From an uncultured Parabacteroides sp. (GTDB lineage: Bacteria > Bacteroidota > Bacteroidia > Bacteroidales > Tannerellaceae), in assembly GCF_902493135.1 (NCBI RefSeq), contig NZ_CABUOD010000010.1:60809-124808 (forward strand): DNA of 64,000 nucleotides. The letters run 5' to 3'. Under the pieces are notes generated by a model. The model searched no databases. It saw nothing but the letters and a program-made list of their open reading frames with translations, and had not been told where the DNA came from. This document shows, piece by piece, positions 39,087 to 47,646 of the stretch. A program made the position numbers and the translations under genes. Position 1 is the first letter of the stretch. Each line of letters opens with the position of its first letter.

Positions 39087-40619
39087 ATGTCAGAGTCCCG
39101 CGTACGAAAAAGCGTATTAAATGCCCGTGTGAATGTGCTTTTCTATTTTGCCACATTGATTGTTTCATTTTTCTCCAGAAAAGTATTTCTTGATTGTTTA
39201 GGTGTGGATTTTGTAGGTTTGACAGGAACGCTCCTTAACTTATTAGGTTTTTTGAATCTTGCAGAATTAGGAATAGGAGCCTCTATCGGTTATGTGTTGT
39301 ATAAGCCTATTTTCGAAAAACAACAGGCGAAAATAAATGAAATAATCTCTGTGTTAGGATATTTATACCGGTATGTTGGTATTGTCATTGCTGTATCCGG
39401 CGTTGTGCTATCTTTCTTTTTACCTTTGATTTTTAAGAAGACTATATTTGAACTGAATGTTATCTATCTGGTATATTATAGTTTCTTGTTATCATCCCTG
39501 ATTGGTTATTTTATCAATTACAGGCAAACTTTGCTGGGAGCTGATCAGAAAAATTATATTGTAACAATTTATTTCCAAACTGTTGGTTTGATAAAGACGT
39601 TAGTACAGATGGCAATTGCTTATTATTGGGGAAACTATTATGCTTGGATATTGATAGAACTGGTATTTGGCATTATTTATTCTATTGTATTAAATTACAA
39701 AATAAACAAAGTATATCCTTGGTTGAAGACCGGTGTAGCGATCGGTAAACAAAAATATCCTGAGAATAAAATTATCATAACAAAGGCCAAGCAAATGTTT
39801 GTACATTTGTTAGCAGGTACAGGTCGTAATCAATTACTTCCTTTTCTTATTTATGCTTTTGCGTCATTAAAAATTGTGGCATATTATGGTAATTATATGC
39901 TAATTATCACCAAAATCAATTTGTTGGTAAACAATTTGTTGGGAAGTACTGGCGCAGGTGTGGGAAATTTAATTGCTGAAGGGGATCATTCTAAGATTCA
40001 ACGTGTTTATTGGGAGTTGACCTCACTTCGGTTTCTTGTTGCTGGCTTTCTCACTTTTTCTCTTTATCATTTGGTTGATCCTTTTATATCTATTTGGCTG
40101 GGGCATGAATATATTCTGAATCAAGTAGTGTTAGTCATTATTATGGGAAATTTTTTTATTAGTCAGTTTCGGGGTACAAATGATCAATTCATTCAAGGAT
40201 ATGGATTATTCCATGATACTTGGGCTCCTCTTGTTACCTTGGCTATCACAATTTTTGTGGCATTAGTTGGAGGATATTTTTGGGGATTGCCAGGGGTGTT
40301 AGTGGGAGATATTGCCAGTTCATTGACAATTATCTGTGTCTGGAAATCTTATTTTTTATATAAGGAAGGGTTTCATTTATCTGTTTTTGAATATTGGAAA
40401 CAAATCTTTAAGTATCTGGGAATATTGGTAGTTTGCTGGTTAGCATCAGATTTTTTGCTATCTATCTTTCCGATAGTTAATCCTTATACAGGTTACATGA
40501 ATTGGTTTTTATTTGCAATTTGTAGTTCTGCTTTGTTTCTGCTACTTTATGTATGTTCTTTGTATTATTTTTCGAAAGGTATCAGAAATCTATTTCTCCG
40601 GGTAAGAAAATTAATTTGA
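39087..40619 (+). CDS. Polysaccharide flippase (Wzx-like)
   Basis: A 510-residue integral membrane protein with about twelve hydrophobic helices, first at VNVLFYFATLIVSFFSRKVFL. It belongs to the MOP exporter superfamily (polysaccharide synthesis branch) that flips lipid-linked repeat units to the periplasmic face. The segment GLTGTLLNLLGFLNLAELGIGASIGYVLYKP is typical of the Bacteroidota form. It is the last gene of the plus-strand operon and ends within the 3' end of the convergent acyltransferase gene (9-bp overlap), leaving no room for a separate terminator. Confidence 0.9.
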   Translation: MSESRVRKSVLNARVNVLFYFATLIVSFFSRKVFLDCLGVDFVGLTGTLLNLLGFLNLAELGIGASIGYVLYKPIFEKQQAKINEIISVLGYLYRYVGIVIAVSGVVLSFFLPLIFKKTIFELNVIYLVYYSFLLSSLIGYFINYRQTLLGADQKNYIVTIYFQTVGLIKTLVQMAIAYYWGNYYAWILIELVFGIIYSIVLNYKINKVYPWLKTGVAIGKQKYPENKIIITKAKQMFVHLLAGTGRNQLLPFLIYAFASLKIVAYYGNYMLIITKINLLVNNLLGSTGAGVGNLIAEGDHSKIQRVYWELTSLRFLVAGFLTFSLYHLVDPFISIWLGHEYILNQVVLVIIMGNFFISQFRGTNDQFIQGYGLFHDTWAPLVTLAITIFVALVGGYFWGLPGVLVGDIASSLTIICVWKSYFLYKEGFHLSVFEYWKQIFKYLGILVVCWLASDFLLSIFPIVNPYTGYMNWFLFAICSSALFLLLYVCSLYYFSKGIRNLFLRVRKLI

Positions 40620-41648
40620 TTTTTCGGGCAATTTGCGGGGTAAGGTTCCTAAAAAGAGCATGCTTGAAATTTTCCACTTCTTACACACTTTTTCGACCAA
40701 AATAGGACAGAAAGTAGCGATACATCCTGCAAAAATAAATATAAAGAATTCGTTTTGTATGCCTATGCGTGAAAGGATAATACGACCTCCGGATGTACCA
40801 AAGCCATGATATAGATAGATTGTATATGCATATTGGGCTAACCAGATAAAAAAACGATTGTTTAGTTTTAAATTGACCAGAAATGAGGAGGAGAGAATAC
40901 CTATTATGATTGATAAATGAAATTTGGCATAAAACGTTGTAAGGTGTGGATAAAAGAAATTTATTTGTTGCAAACCTATTCCTATAATGAGACTTGCTAA
41001 ATATATTTTGAGCATTACTGGACTTGATAATTTTTCTCTAAACCTGACAATACCTACACCGGTAAGGAAGAAAGGCGATAAATAGAACGCATTTTTAAAC
41101 GCAAAATAATTAGGAACAGATCTTGGAATTATACCTGTTAATTCGGAATAACATAATATACATGCAACAATCATAAGAAGACACCATCCGAATATGGTAT
41201 TCAGATATTTTTTTATATCACAAATGGCAATACCGATAAAAACAAGAAAAAGAGCAGGTAAATACCAGTATATACTATAAGGAAATACATAAATTCTCCA
41301 TATATCGGATAATGCCATTTTGTTGTTTGTTCCAGGAATAATATATTGAAGCAGGAAATATAAGGAGCCAACAAATATCATTGGAAACAATAGACGTCTG
41401 ACCTTTTTCCTTAAAAAAATAAATATATTATCTGATTTTACAGGATGTAAAGCATATACCCATCCTGAGATAACAGTAAATAGAGGCATTCTAATATTGA
41501 CAAAAAGTTCGTATAAATATCTGAAGAACGAATCGTTGGCAACTTTCATTCCTCCTTCCGATGTAGAACCGATGACGTGACCCAGCACAACAAGTAAAAT
41601 AGCAATTCCACGTAAAGTTTCTATGTGGCAGGATTTTTGTTTTATCAT
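40611..41648 (-). CDS. Acyltransferase, family 3
   Basis: A 345-residue membrane acyltransferase with about ten helices. The N-terminal motif CHIETLRGIAILLVVLGHVIG (with the conserved His of the family in GH) and the RMPLFTVISGWVYAL segment (R-x10-H equivalent) mark the Acyl_transf_3 family that O-acetylates sugars or modifies lipid-linked glycans. It is the last gene of the minus-strand operon and overlaps the flippase gene of the opposite strand by 9 bases. It probably acetylates the polymer; the site is unknown. Confidence 0.88.
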   Translation of the reverse strand: MIKQKSCHIETLRGIAILLVVLGHVIGSTSEGGMKVANDSFFRYLYELFVNIRMPLFTVISGWVYALHPVKSDNIFIFLRKKVRRLLFPMIFVGSLYFLLQYIIPGTNNKMALSDIWRIYVFPYSIYWYLPALFLVFIGIAICDIKKYLNTIFGWCLLMIVACILCYSELTGIIPRSVPNYFAFKNAFYLSPFFLTGVGIVRFREKLSSPVMLKIYLASLIIGIGLQQINFFYPHLTTFYAKFHLSIIIGILSSSFLVNLKLNNRFFIWLAQYAYTIYLYHGFGTSGGRIILSRIGIQNEFFIFIFAGCIATFCPILVEKVCKKWKISSMLFLGTLPRKLPEKSN

Positions 41649-41665
41649 AAGAAGCCTCTATTGAG

Positions 41666-42601
41666 TTATATTTTTCTGATCAAATTTCTAAGTTTTAAGA
41701 TTCCATTCCGGATAAAGGGTAATGATTGACCATTTTTTATATTGTACAGTGTAGATTGTGAGTTAAAAATCATTTCAAAATTTTCTGTACATAAAACGGG
41801 TTTCCCTGTAATTTTGTTTATTTCAACAGCTTGTGACAGAGAACTTTCTATAAACAATTTATACTGATTGAGTTTATATTCGTTTGCTTTATGTGAGGCA
41901 TGGCAATTGGCTTTTTGCCTGGCTTCTTTGCTTGGCAGGTCCAACATAACTAATTTATTGTATTTTACCTTGTTGGCTTCTAACCATATTTCTGTTTCCG
42001 TCCTGTATTTTTCCAAGCGGGAAGTCACCAATGTCCCAATTTGGGCTCCTGGAATGAACAGGGGTTGCGCATGAAGAACAAAATCTTTATATTGTTCTCC
42101 ATCGTCATTTTGTTCAGGTAAAGGGTCCACACATAAAACACCGTCTATATCCATACAAGCTTTTTCCAATACGGTATGATTTAAAATATTCCATTGAAAA
42201 TAACGGGGAAGAGGAACGATATCAAAAGCATAGTCGACCATATTTTCTTTACCGGGGATAGCATAAACGACACAATATTGAATATTAAATTCATTTTTCA
42301 GATGCTTGACTTGTTCTTTACATTTTAGCATAGCCGAACCGGACGAGATGCTGTCATCAACGATCAATATCTTTTTGTATTGCCGAGAATCAAAAAATTG
42401 CCCTCTTTCTCCTGCTTTGTAAATATGGCCATTGATAAATGAGCCGAGGTCAGTGACTGGTTTATTCAGATAAAGGGCAAGGAGATTTGCCGGGAACATT
42501 CCACTTCGAGGAATGCCGACAACCAGGTCTATATCCCTGGGAATGATATATAAACGCTTTAATATGATCTGGTTCAGATCGGAGATGTTTCTATAGTTCA
42601 T
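41666..42601 (-). CDS. Phosphoribosyltransferase-HAD phosphatase fusion (candidate ribofuranose enzyme)
   Basis: A 311-residue protein with two domains. Residues about 1-140 form a phosphoribosyltransferase: VVGIPRSGMFPANLLA, and the PRPP loop ILIVDDSISSGSAM. Residues about 145-290 form a HAD-type phosphatase: motif I MDIDGVLC (DxDG), motif II LVTSR, then HKANEYKLNQYKLFIES as the likely motif III/IV region. In bacterial polysaccharide systems a pathway is known in which a glycan phosphoribosyltransferase adds phosphoribose from PRPP and a phosphatase removes the phosphate, leaving ribofuranose. Here both would be on one protein. The start overlaps the previous gene by four bases. The alternative, a nucleotide salvage enzyme, fits the locus poorly. 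Confidence 0.8.
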   Translation of the reverse strand: MNYRNISDLNQIILKRLYIIPRDIDLVVGIPRSGMFPANLLALYLNKPVTDLGSFINGHIYKAGERGQFFDSRQYKKILIVDDSISSGSAMLKCKEQVKHLKNEFNIQYCVVYAIPGKENMVDYAFDIVPLPRYFQWNILNHTVLEKACMDIDGVLCVDPLPEQNDDGEQYKDFVLHAQPLFIPGAQIGTLVTSRLEKYRTETEIWLEANKVKYNKLVMLDLPSKEARQKANCHASHKANEYKLNQYKLFIESSLSQAVEINKITGKPVLCTENFEMIFNSQSTLYNIKNGQSLPFIRNGILKLRNLIRKI

Positions 42602-43803
42602 AATTCCTCCTTTTGAAATTGTTCGATAATATTATATATCTTCTGTACGCTATGTCCCCAACTGTGTGTTTCTGCGAAACAGATGCGTTCTTCTTTTTTT
42701 ATAGGATCGTTTGTTTCTTTCAGAGCCTGGTCCAAGGCTTGGAGGTATTCGTCTTTATTTATCGGAAGATATGTGTGCATCGAAAAAATATCCCGCATGG
42801 TATGGGTACTGGTTGCAACAACCGGTTTCCCCATAGCCAAATATTCGTCTATTTTTAATGGATAATTTCCATTTGTAATATCGTTGACCATTTGGGGATT
42901 GATACAGACATCGTAGCTATTGATATAAGCCGGCAAAACTTCAACCTGCTTTTTGCCTAAAAAATAGACATTAGGGAGCCGGTGTATCGGATGTTTACTG
43001 AACGCTTCGTCTTCGGGACCTGTAAAAACAAAGTTGTATGCAGGTCGTTCTTTTGCAATTTGTAGAAGTAAGTTGCTATCCAAACGGGTACTGTTGACTG
43101 TTCCGACATAACCAATTATGGGATGGGGTATGGGCTTTATATCTTCCGGTATCAGCCATTTTTTCCGACCATCGTACAGGGATAGATTGACTCCGGTTTC
43201 GATGGAGAAAGTACGACAGTTATATTGACGGAAACGTTCGGCAAAGTGTGTAGAGTTTGCCAAGACAATATCCGATTTGGCGGCCAATAGTGGCTCAAGT
43301 CGCGCCCCGTTCTTTTTCCAATAGGATTCCCCAATGACGAAATCTCTACAATAATAGATAGAAAGAGAGGAATTTAGATATTCCTTTAAATATTGACTGC
43401 GATAGATATCCGTATCTATCAGATGTATATAATTATTGAAGTTCAATTGAACCGTTATTTGGCGGATGTAGTTTGCTATTTTCCGATTATTGATCTTATT
43501 TATCCAATCGAATAGGCGAGTAGTCGGTAATCCTCCTACCGGCAAGATACAAAATGGACAATCCGCAATCCACATTTGTTTGTTAATTTGACGGATGGAA
43601 GAGGCTTGTTTCTTTATCACATCCATCCTACGAATCCAGGCTTTATTTTTACTACCTCGTAATCGTGTGGAATAATCCATCGGGGTATTTATATATAAGA
43701 CACGATTCGTTTTGGAAATCTCCAAAGCCGTGTTTTTGATAGTACTGCCTATTTCGATATCCCAGGGTTGTAAGCTGGTAATAATAAAGTCGCGATTCTG
43801 CAT
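42598..43803 (-). CDS. Glycosyltransferase (GT-B type)
   Basis: A 401-residue GT-B glycosyltransferase. It starts FIITSLQPWDIEIGSTIKNTALEISK and has the C-terminal nucleotide-binding half with IGYVGTVNSTRLDSNLLLQIAKERPAYNFVFTGPED and the EYLAMGKPVVATST motif near residue 330. The N-terminus resembles WfgS/UDP-galactopyranose-like or Wbp-type transferases and lacks the classical GPGG loop, so the subfamily is not certain. Its end overlaps the start of the PRTase-HAD gene (ATGA), tying them in function. Confidence 0.82.
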   Translation of the reverse strand: MQNRDFIITSLQPWDIEIGSTIKNTALEISKTNRVLYINTPMDYSTRLRGSKNKAWIRRMDVIKKQASSIRQINKQMWIADCPFCILPVGGLPTTRLFDWINKINNRKIANYIRQITVQLNFNNYIHLIDTDIYRSQYLKEYLNSSLSIYYCRDFVIGESYWKKNGARLEPLLAAKSDIVLANSTHFAERFRQYNCRTFSIETGVNLSLYDGRKKWLIPEDIKPIPHPIIGYVGTVNSTRLDSNLLLQIAKERPAYNFVFTGPEDEAFSKHPIHRLPNVYFLGKKQVEVLPAYINSYDVCINPQMVNDITNGNYPLKIDEYLAMGKPVVATSTHTMRDIFSMHTYLPINKDEYLQALDQALKETNDPIKKEERICFAETHSWGHSVQKIYNIIEQFQKEEL

Positions 43804-43810
43804 GGTGATA

Positions 43811-44935
43811 TTATTTAGATTCGACAGTCGATTGATATAGTTTTAAGAGTTCACGGGCTGTCTGTTCCCATGAAAAACATTTGGCGCGTCCGAGCCCGTA
43901 AGCTGATTGTTTTTGATAATATTCTTTATCCCGTTCCAACAAAAGAAGTTGATCTGCTATCGACCGTTCGTCTGTCGGGTCCGTCAGAATAGCGCCTTCT
44001 CCTCCGACTTCCGGCATGGATGACGTGTTGGAGGTTATTACCGGGATGCCGCAAGCCATAGCTTCCAGTAAAGGGATGCCGAAACTTTCCCGCAAGGATG
44101 TATAGAGGAAAGCAAAAGCCCCATTGTATATGAATGGCAAATCGGTGTTGGGTATGTAACCCGGCAAATGGAGGTAAGGACGGATATCCTCCAAACCTGT
44201 TTCTTTTAAAATCTCATCTACATATTCCGGTTTCAGGTCTGCAACCAACAGGGGGCGTTTTTCTTTGGATTGTTGCAGATACAAATGATAGGCTTTCAAT
44301 GTGCGGGGTGTATTTTTCTTGGGGTCGGTATTCCCTAAGAAGAACAGATAGCCGGTTGACGGTATATATTTTCGTATGACTGCCTTTATGTCATTCAACG
44401 GCTGAAAATGATTGCTAAAACCATTATAGATGGCCATGATCTTGTTTTCCGGCAAATGAAGCGTTTCCCGTATCCGGTTGCATTCAAAGTGAGATACGGT
44501 GATTATTTTTCGGCATTTAGGCAAAATACGAGGTACAACCAGACGCCTGTAATGCCATCCCATATTTTGATATAGAGATTTGCTGCTGCTTTGTCTATTT
44601 TCCAAAAAAATGATGTCATGAAGAGTCAGGATGAAAGGAACCTGAATATATAAAGGTGCCGTATTGCTTGTGCAATGAAGCAAATCCGGTTTGAGTTTAT
44701 TTATCGCACGTGGCAATGCCCATTGTTCCCAAAGGGGATAGCTGGGACATTTCACTTCGATGATATGTACATTATCCGTTTCTTCCAGACAGTGATCTGT
44801 TCCCGGACTTACAAAAATGAAATATTCGTTTTCCTTATCGATCTTCTGTAGTTCGCGTACGGTTTCAAGGACTACGAAATCCATTCCGTGCTTATTCGGG
44901 CGGAAAATGCGTTGGGCTTCTATCGCGATTTTCAT
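43811..44935 (-). CDS. Glycosyltransferase, family 4
   Basis: A 374-residue retaining GT-B transferase. Family signs: LHDIIFLENRQ, VSHFECNRIRETL followed by NGFSNHF, GYLFFLGNTDPKKNTPRTLKAY, and the ESFGIPLLEAMACGIPVITSNTSSMPEVGGEGAIL motif of GT4 (E-x7-E). It resembles mannosyl- or rhamnosyl-transferases of O-antigen clusters. The start is the ATG at 44935 and its stop is 8 bases before the next gene. Confidence 0.9.
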   Translation of the reverse strand: MKIAIEAQRIFRPNKHGMDFVVLETVRELQKIDKENEYFIFVSPGTDHCLEETDNVHIIEVKCPSYPLWEQWALPRAINKLKPDLLHCTSNTAPLYIQVPFILTLHDIIFLENRQSSSKSLYQNMGWHYRRLVVPRILPKCRKIITVSHFECNRIRETLHLPENKIMAIYNGFSNHFQPLNDIKAVIRKYIPSTGYLFFLGNTDPKKNTPRTLKAYHLYLQQSKEKRPLLVADLKPEYVDEILKETGLEDIRPYLHLPGYIPNTDLPFIYNGAFAFLYTSLRESFGIPLLEAMACGIPVITSNTSSMPEVGGEGAILTDPTDERSIADQLLLLERDKEYYQKQSAYGLGRAKCFSWEQTARELLKLYQSTVESK

Positions 44936-44952
44936 TTTGTCGGGGTTTTATA

Positions 44953-46182
44953 TTAATTCTTATCGGATGAATGGTCACTATGTACCGTGTGAATAAATTC
45001 TTTGCTTGCTCCTCTCAAACGGAAAAGATTGAAGAACATCAAAAGGAATAAAAGCGGCAGGCTGATAATGGCTTTCCGGAAACGATGGTCTACCAGATAA
45101 TCCGGGATCGCCATGAAAAACGAGACGATCAGTATGAAGGTGATTCCCCACCATTTAAGGGATAAAGTCCAGTCATACCAAGTGGTTACAAACGAAAGTA
45201 TCACCAGAAAACCGAATAAAATCACCCGTGGAGGCATCATCCATTGTAAGAGTTTGTCACAATAATCCCAGTTTCCCGAAAAAAATGCTCCGGGTAGTTT
45301 CCACAGGCCGGAAAACAGATTCGTGAATTGTGTAGCGATCCATCTGCGGCGTTGTTCGTAAAACTGCCCCTTCTTTTCGATTTTTTCATCGTAAGTGTAA
45401 ACGTCTTCCAGAAATTCGATATAAATATTTTGTGAAAGCAACATGCTTTCGAGTTGCTTATCTACTCCGACATGAGCGGCTTTGTAAATATACTGTCTAA
45501 GCCAATCATAATCAAAAGCCATACCGGAGCCTATCAATGCGGAAGAGAACCCCAGACGGGTATGTCCGGAACGGAAAATGGAATTATTGATCTCTTCGCT
45601 GACCGCGTCCAGAACGGCCGTATTGGTATTCCTGTTTTTGGCAACCCGGTGTGTTTGGATGGCAAGGCATCCGGAATAATAGGCATCATTCAATTTATTC
45701 AGAAAAGACGTGTTCACGATATTGTCCGCATCCATGATTACAACCATATCGCATTTTTCAGTTTTCGTACTCAGGTAATCCATAGCAAGGCGGAGTGCAT
45801 TCGTTTTGGTACTCTGAGCATAATTTGCTTCCAATACCGTGATGGATGGTAATGCTTTCAGGGTCTGAACTGTTCTTTCCTGCATCTTGTCTGCTATCAC
45901 GATAACCTCATACAAATAGGACGGGTAATCCTGTTCCAGAAATGAACATACAGAATTAACAATGACGGCATCTTCCTGGTAAGCAGGAAAAAGAACGACA
46001 AAGCGGTGCTTTTTCCGGGCGGGAGGATATTTGTTTCTCGTCTTTTTCAAAGAAGCCAATGAAAAAATAAAAATATACAATACAGCTATCAGAAACAAAA
46101 GGAATATGATTGCATCTGCATATTCTATCAGTTTGTCTCCGTTGGAGACCCACCATTTGTTTATTTCATATTCAAAATCCAT
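44953..46182 (-). CDS. Membrane glycosyltransferase, family 2 (paralogue of 33127-34311)
   Basis: A 409-residue GT2 with an N-terminal helix (DAIIFLLFLIAVLYIFIFSLASLKK), the catalytic domain with VLFPAYQEDAVIVNSVCSFLEQDYP and VVIMDADNIVNT, QRRRWIATQ as the product-binding motif, and C-terminal helices (VILFGFLVILSFVTTW, WWGITFILIVSFFMAIP). The sequence follows 33127-34311 throughout, including FFNLFRLRGASKEFIHTVHS at the end. It starts two bases before the Wzy stop, in the minus-strand operon. Confidence 0.88.
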   Translation of the reverse strand: MDFEYEINKWWVSNGDKLIEYADAIIFLLFLIAVLYIFIFSLASLKKTRNKYPPARKKHRFVVLFPAYQEDAVIVNSVCSFLEQDYPSYLYEVIVIADKMQERTVQTLKALPSITVLEANYAQSTKTNALRLAMDYLSTKTEKCDMVVIMDADNIVNTSFLNKLNDAYYSGCLAIQTHRVAKNRNTNTAVLDAVSEEINNSIFRSGHTRLGFSSALIGSGMAFDYDWLRQYIYKAAHVGVDKQLESMLLSQNIYIEFLEDVYTYDEKIEKKGQFYEQRRRWIATQFTNLFSGLWKLPGAFFSGNWDYCDKLLQWMMPPRVILFGFLVILSFVTTWYDWTLSLKWWGITFILIVSFFMAIPDYLVDHRFRKAIISLPLLFLLMFFNLFRLRGASKEFIHTVHSDHSSDKN

Positions 46183-46183
46183 C

Positions 46184-47644
46184 TTATAATGTATTTATAT
46201 TGGGTTCTAACTTTGTTTGTTCTGTTAATTCATTATCATACGATTTTCCTAAAACAAGAAAAGTCTGAAATATATACACGATATATCCTGTCGGGTACTG
46301 CCAGAAAAAATTATTGCCGTATGCACTAAGCATGATGCCCCATAGACCGCAATTCATGGCTATCAGCATGCCTTTCAATTCCCTGTTTCGTATGCGGAAC
46401 ATGATCAGATAAGCACTGTATGCAATGACAAACAATAAAATGGCGATATGCAGGCATAATCCGACAACTCCAAACTGTACCCAAATACTGACATAGTGCG
46501 AGTCTGTTGGTATTTCGGTTGTAAAACGACGAGAAAAACGCCTTCCTTCCATACCAGCCAAACCAACTCCTTCTCCGAATGGTTTATGAACCATATATTC
46601 GGCAAGTCGTTTCTGATTGGCTTTCCGAACCAGGTAGGATGCATCTTTTTCCGGATGAAAAGCTGTGCGCATACGATGTATCTGCTTGTTTGAATCCAAA
46701 ATATGTGTTTGAGCGAAAAAGACATAGATAAAAAGTAAACAGATTGCTCCGCTTACAATATAGCGGGTATTTTTATTGAGAAGAATAAACATTGCTAATC
46801 CTCCAAGAGGAACAATCATAGCGCCACGCGTGCCAGACATTATTAATCCATAAGCGGCAAGTAAAGACACGAATCTGTAATAATACCGGAGTCTCTTATT
46901 GGAGATATAAAAAGATAAAATCATATAAACGACAACTGCCATTCCCATATTAGAACCAAAATTTCCGGCATCCGAGAAAATAGAAAAATAACGGGTTCCA
47001 CTTGGCAAGAGATGTGTTTTATAGCTTTCACTTCTTATTAACCAAGCACTTTCACCGGCATCAAATCCTATATAACGTTGAATAAGTGCTTTTGTGATCG
47101 CTATCAAGGTAAAGACGGATAACAGGAATAATATTTTTTTGATATCTTGTACTCTATTCAATAGTAGAGAGGTTAATAGTACTAATAGCGTGAAATTATA
47201 AAAAGAACTGCGAGTAAATACCCAGGCTTCTACAACTGCGGATGGATTGAACAATTCAAAAAAAACATAGATCATCCATGCAATTGATATGTAAAACAGT
47301 TTATTGTTGGCCCTTTGCCAAGGTATTTTTCCTCCACATAAAGCATAAAGGAATATACAGATTAATAGAAAAATAATAAAGATATCCATCAGTACACTAC
47401 TGTTTTGAACATTTACGTAACGCAGGATACCGATAAAAAAGTAATTCACCGTAAATAACGTTATAAATCCCCAATAAGGTTTATTAAGCACAGTCACAAT
47501 ATAAAAGGTAAGAAAAGGGATTACCACTACTACTGCTGCCATCAGCCATATTTGCCGTAATAACGCATAGGCAAATAATATAAGCCCTATTGCCAATAGG
47601 GGATAGGGGCTGAAAGAAGTAGTATTTCCTTTTATTCCTTCCAT
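46184..47644 (-). CDS. O-antigen ligase/polymerase family (Wzy-like)
   Basis: A 486-residue membrane protein with about eleven helices and a large loop after MSGTRGAMIVPLGGLAMFILL, the typical position of the Wzy_C/RfaL periplasmic loop (HILDSNKQIHRM to HYVSIWVQFGVVGLCLHIAILL). Members either polymerise lipid-linked repeats or ligate glycan to lipid A. The presence of Wzx and a Wzc-like protein in the locus favours polymerase. The sequence is poorly conserved, as usual for Wzy. It starts with ATG at 47644, two bases after the Wzc-like gene's end. Confidence 0.83.
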   Translation of the reverse strand: MEGIKGNTTSFSPYPLLAIGLILFAYALLRQIWLMAAVVVVIPFLTFYIVTVLNKPYWGFITLFTVNYFFIGILRYVNVQNSSVLMDIFIIFLLICIFLYALCGGKIPWQRANNKLFYISIAWMIYVFFELFNPSAVVEAWVFTRSSFYNFTLLVLLTSLLLNRVQDIKKILFLLSVFTLIAITKALIQRYIGFDAGESAWLIRSESYKTHLLPSGTRYFSIFSDAGNFGSNMGMAVVVYMILSFYISNKRLRYYYRFVSLLAAYGLIMSGTRGAMIVPLGGLAMFILLNKNTRYIVSGAICLLFIYVFFAQTHILDSNKQIHRMRTAFHPEKDASYLVRKANQKRLAEYMVHKPFGEGVGLAGMEGRRFSRRFTTEIPTDSHYVSIWVQFGVVGLCLHIAILLFVIAYSAYLIMFRIRNRELKGMLIAMNCGLWGIMLSAYGNNFFWQYPTGYIVYIFQTFLVLGKSYDNELTEQTKLEPNINTL

Positions 47645-47646
47645 TT

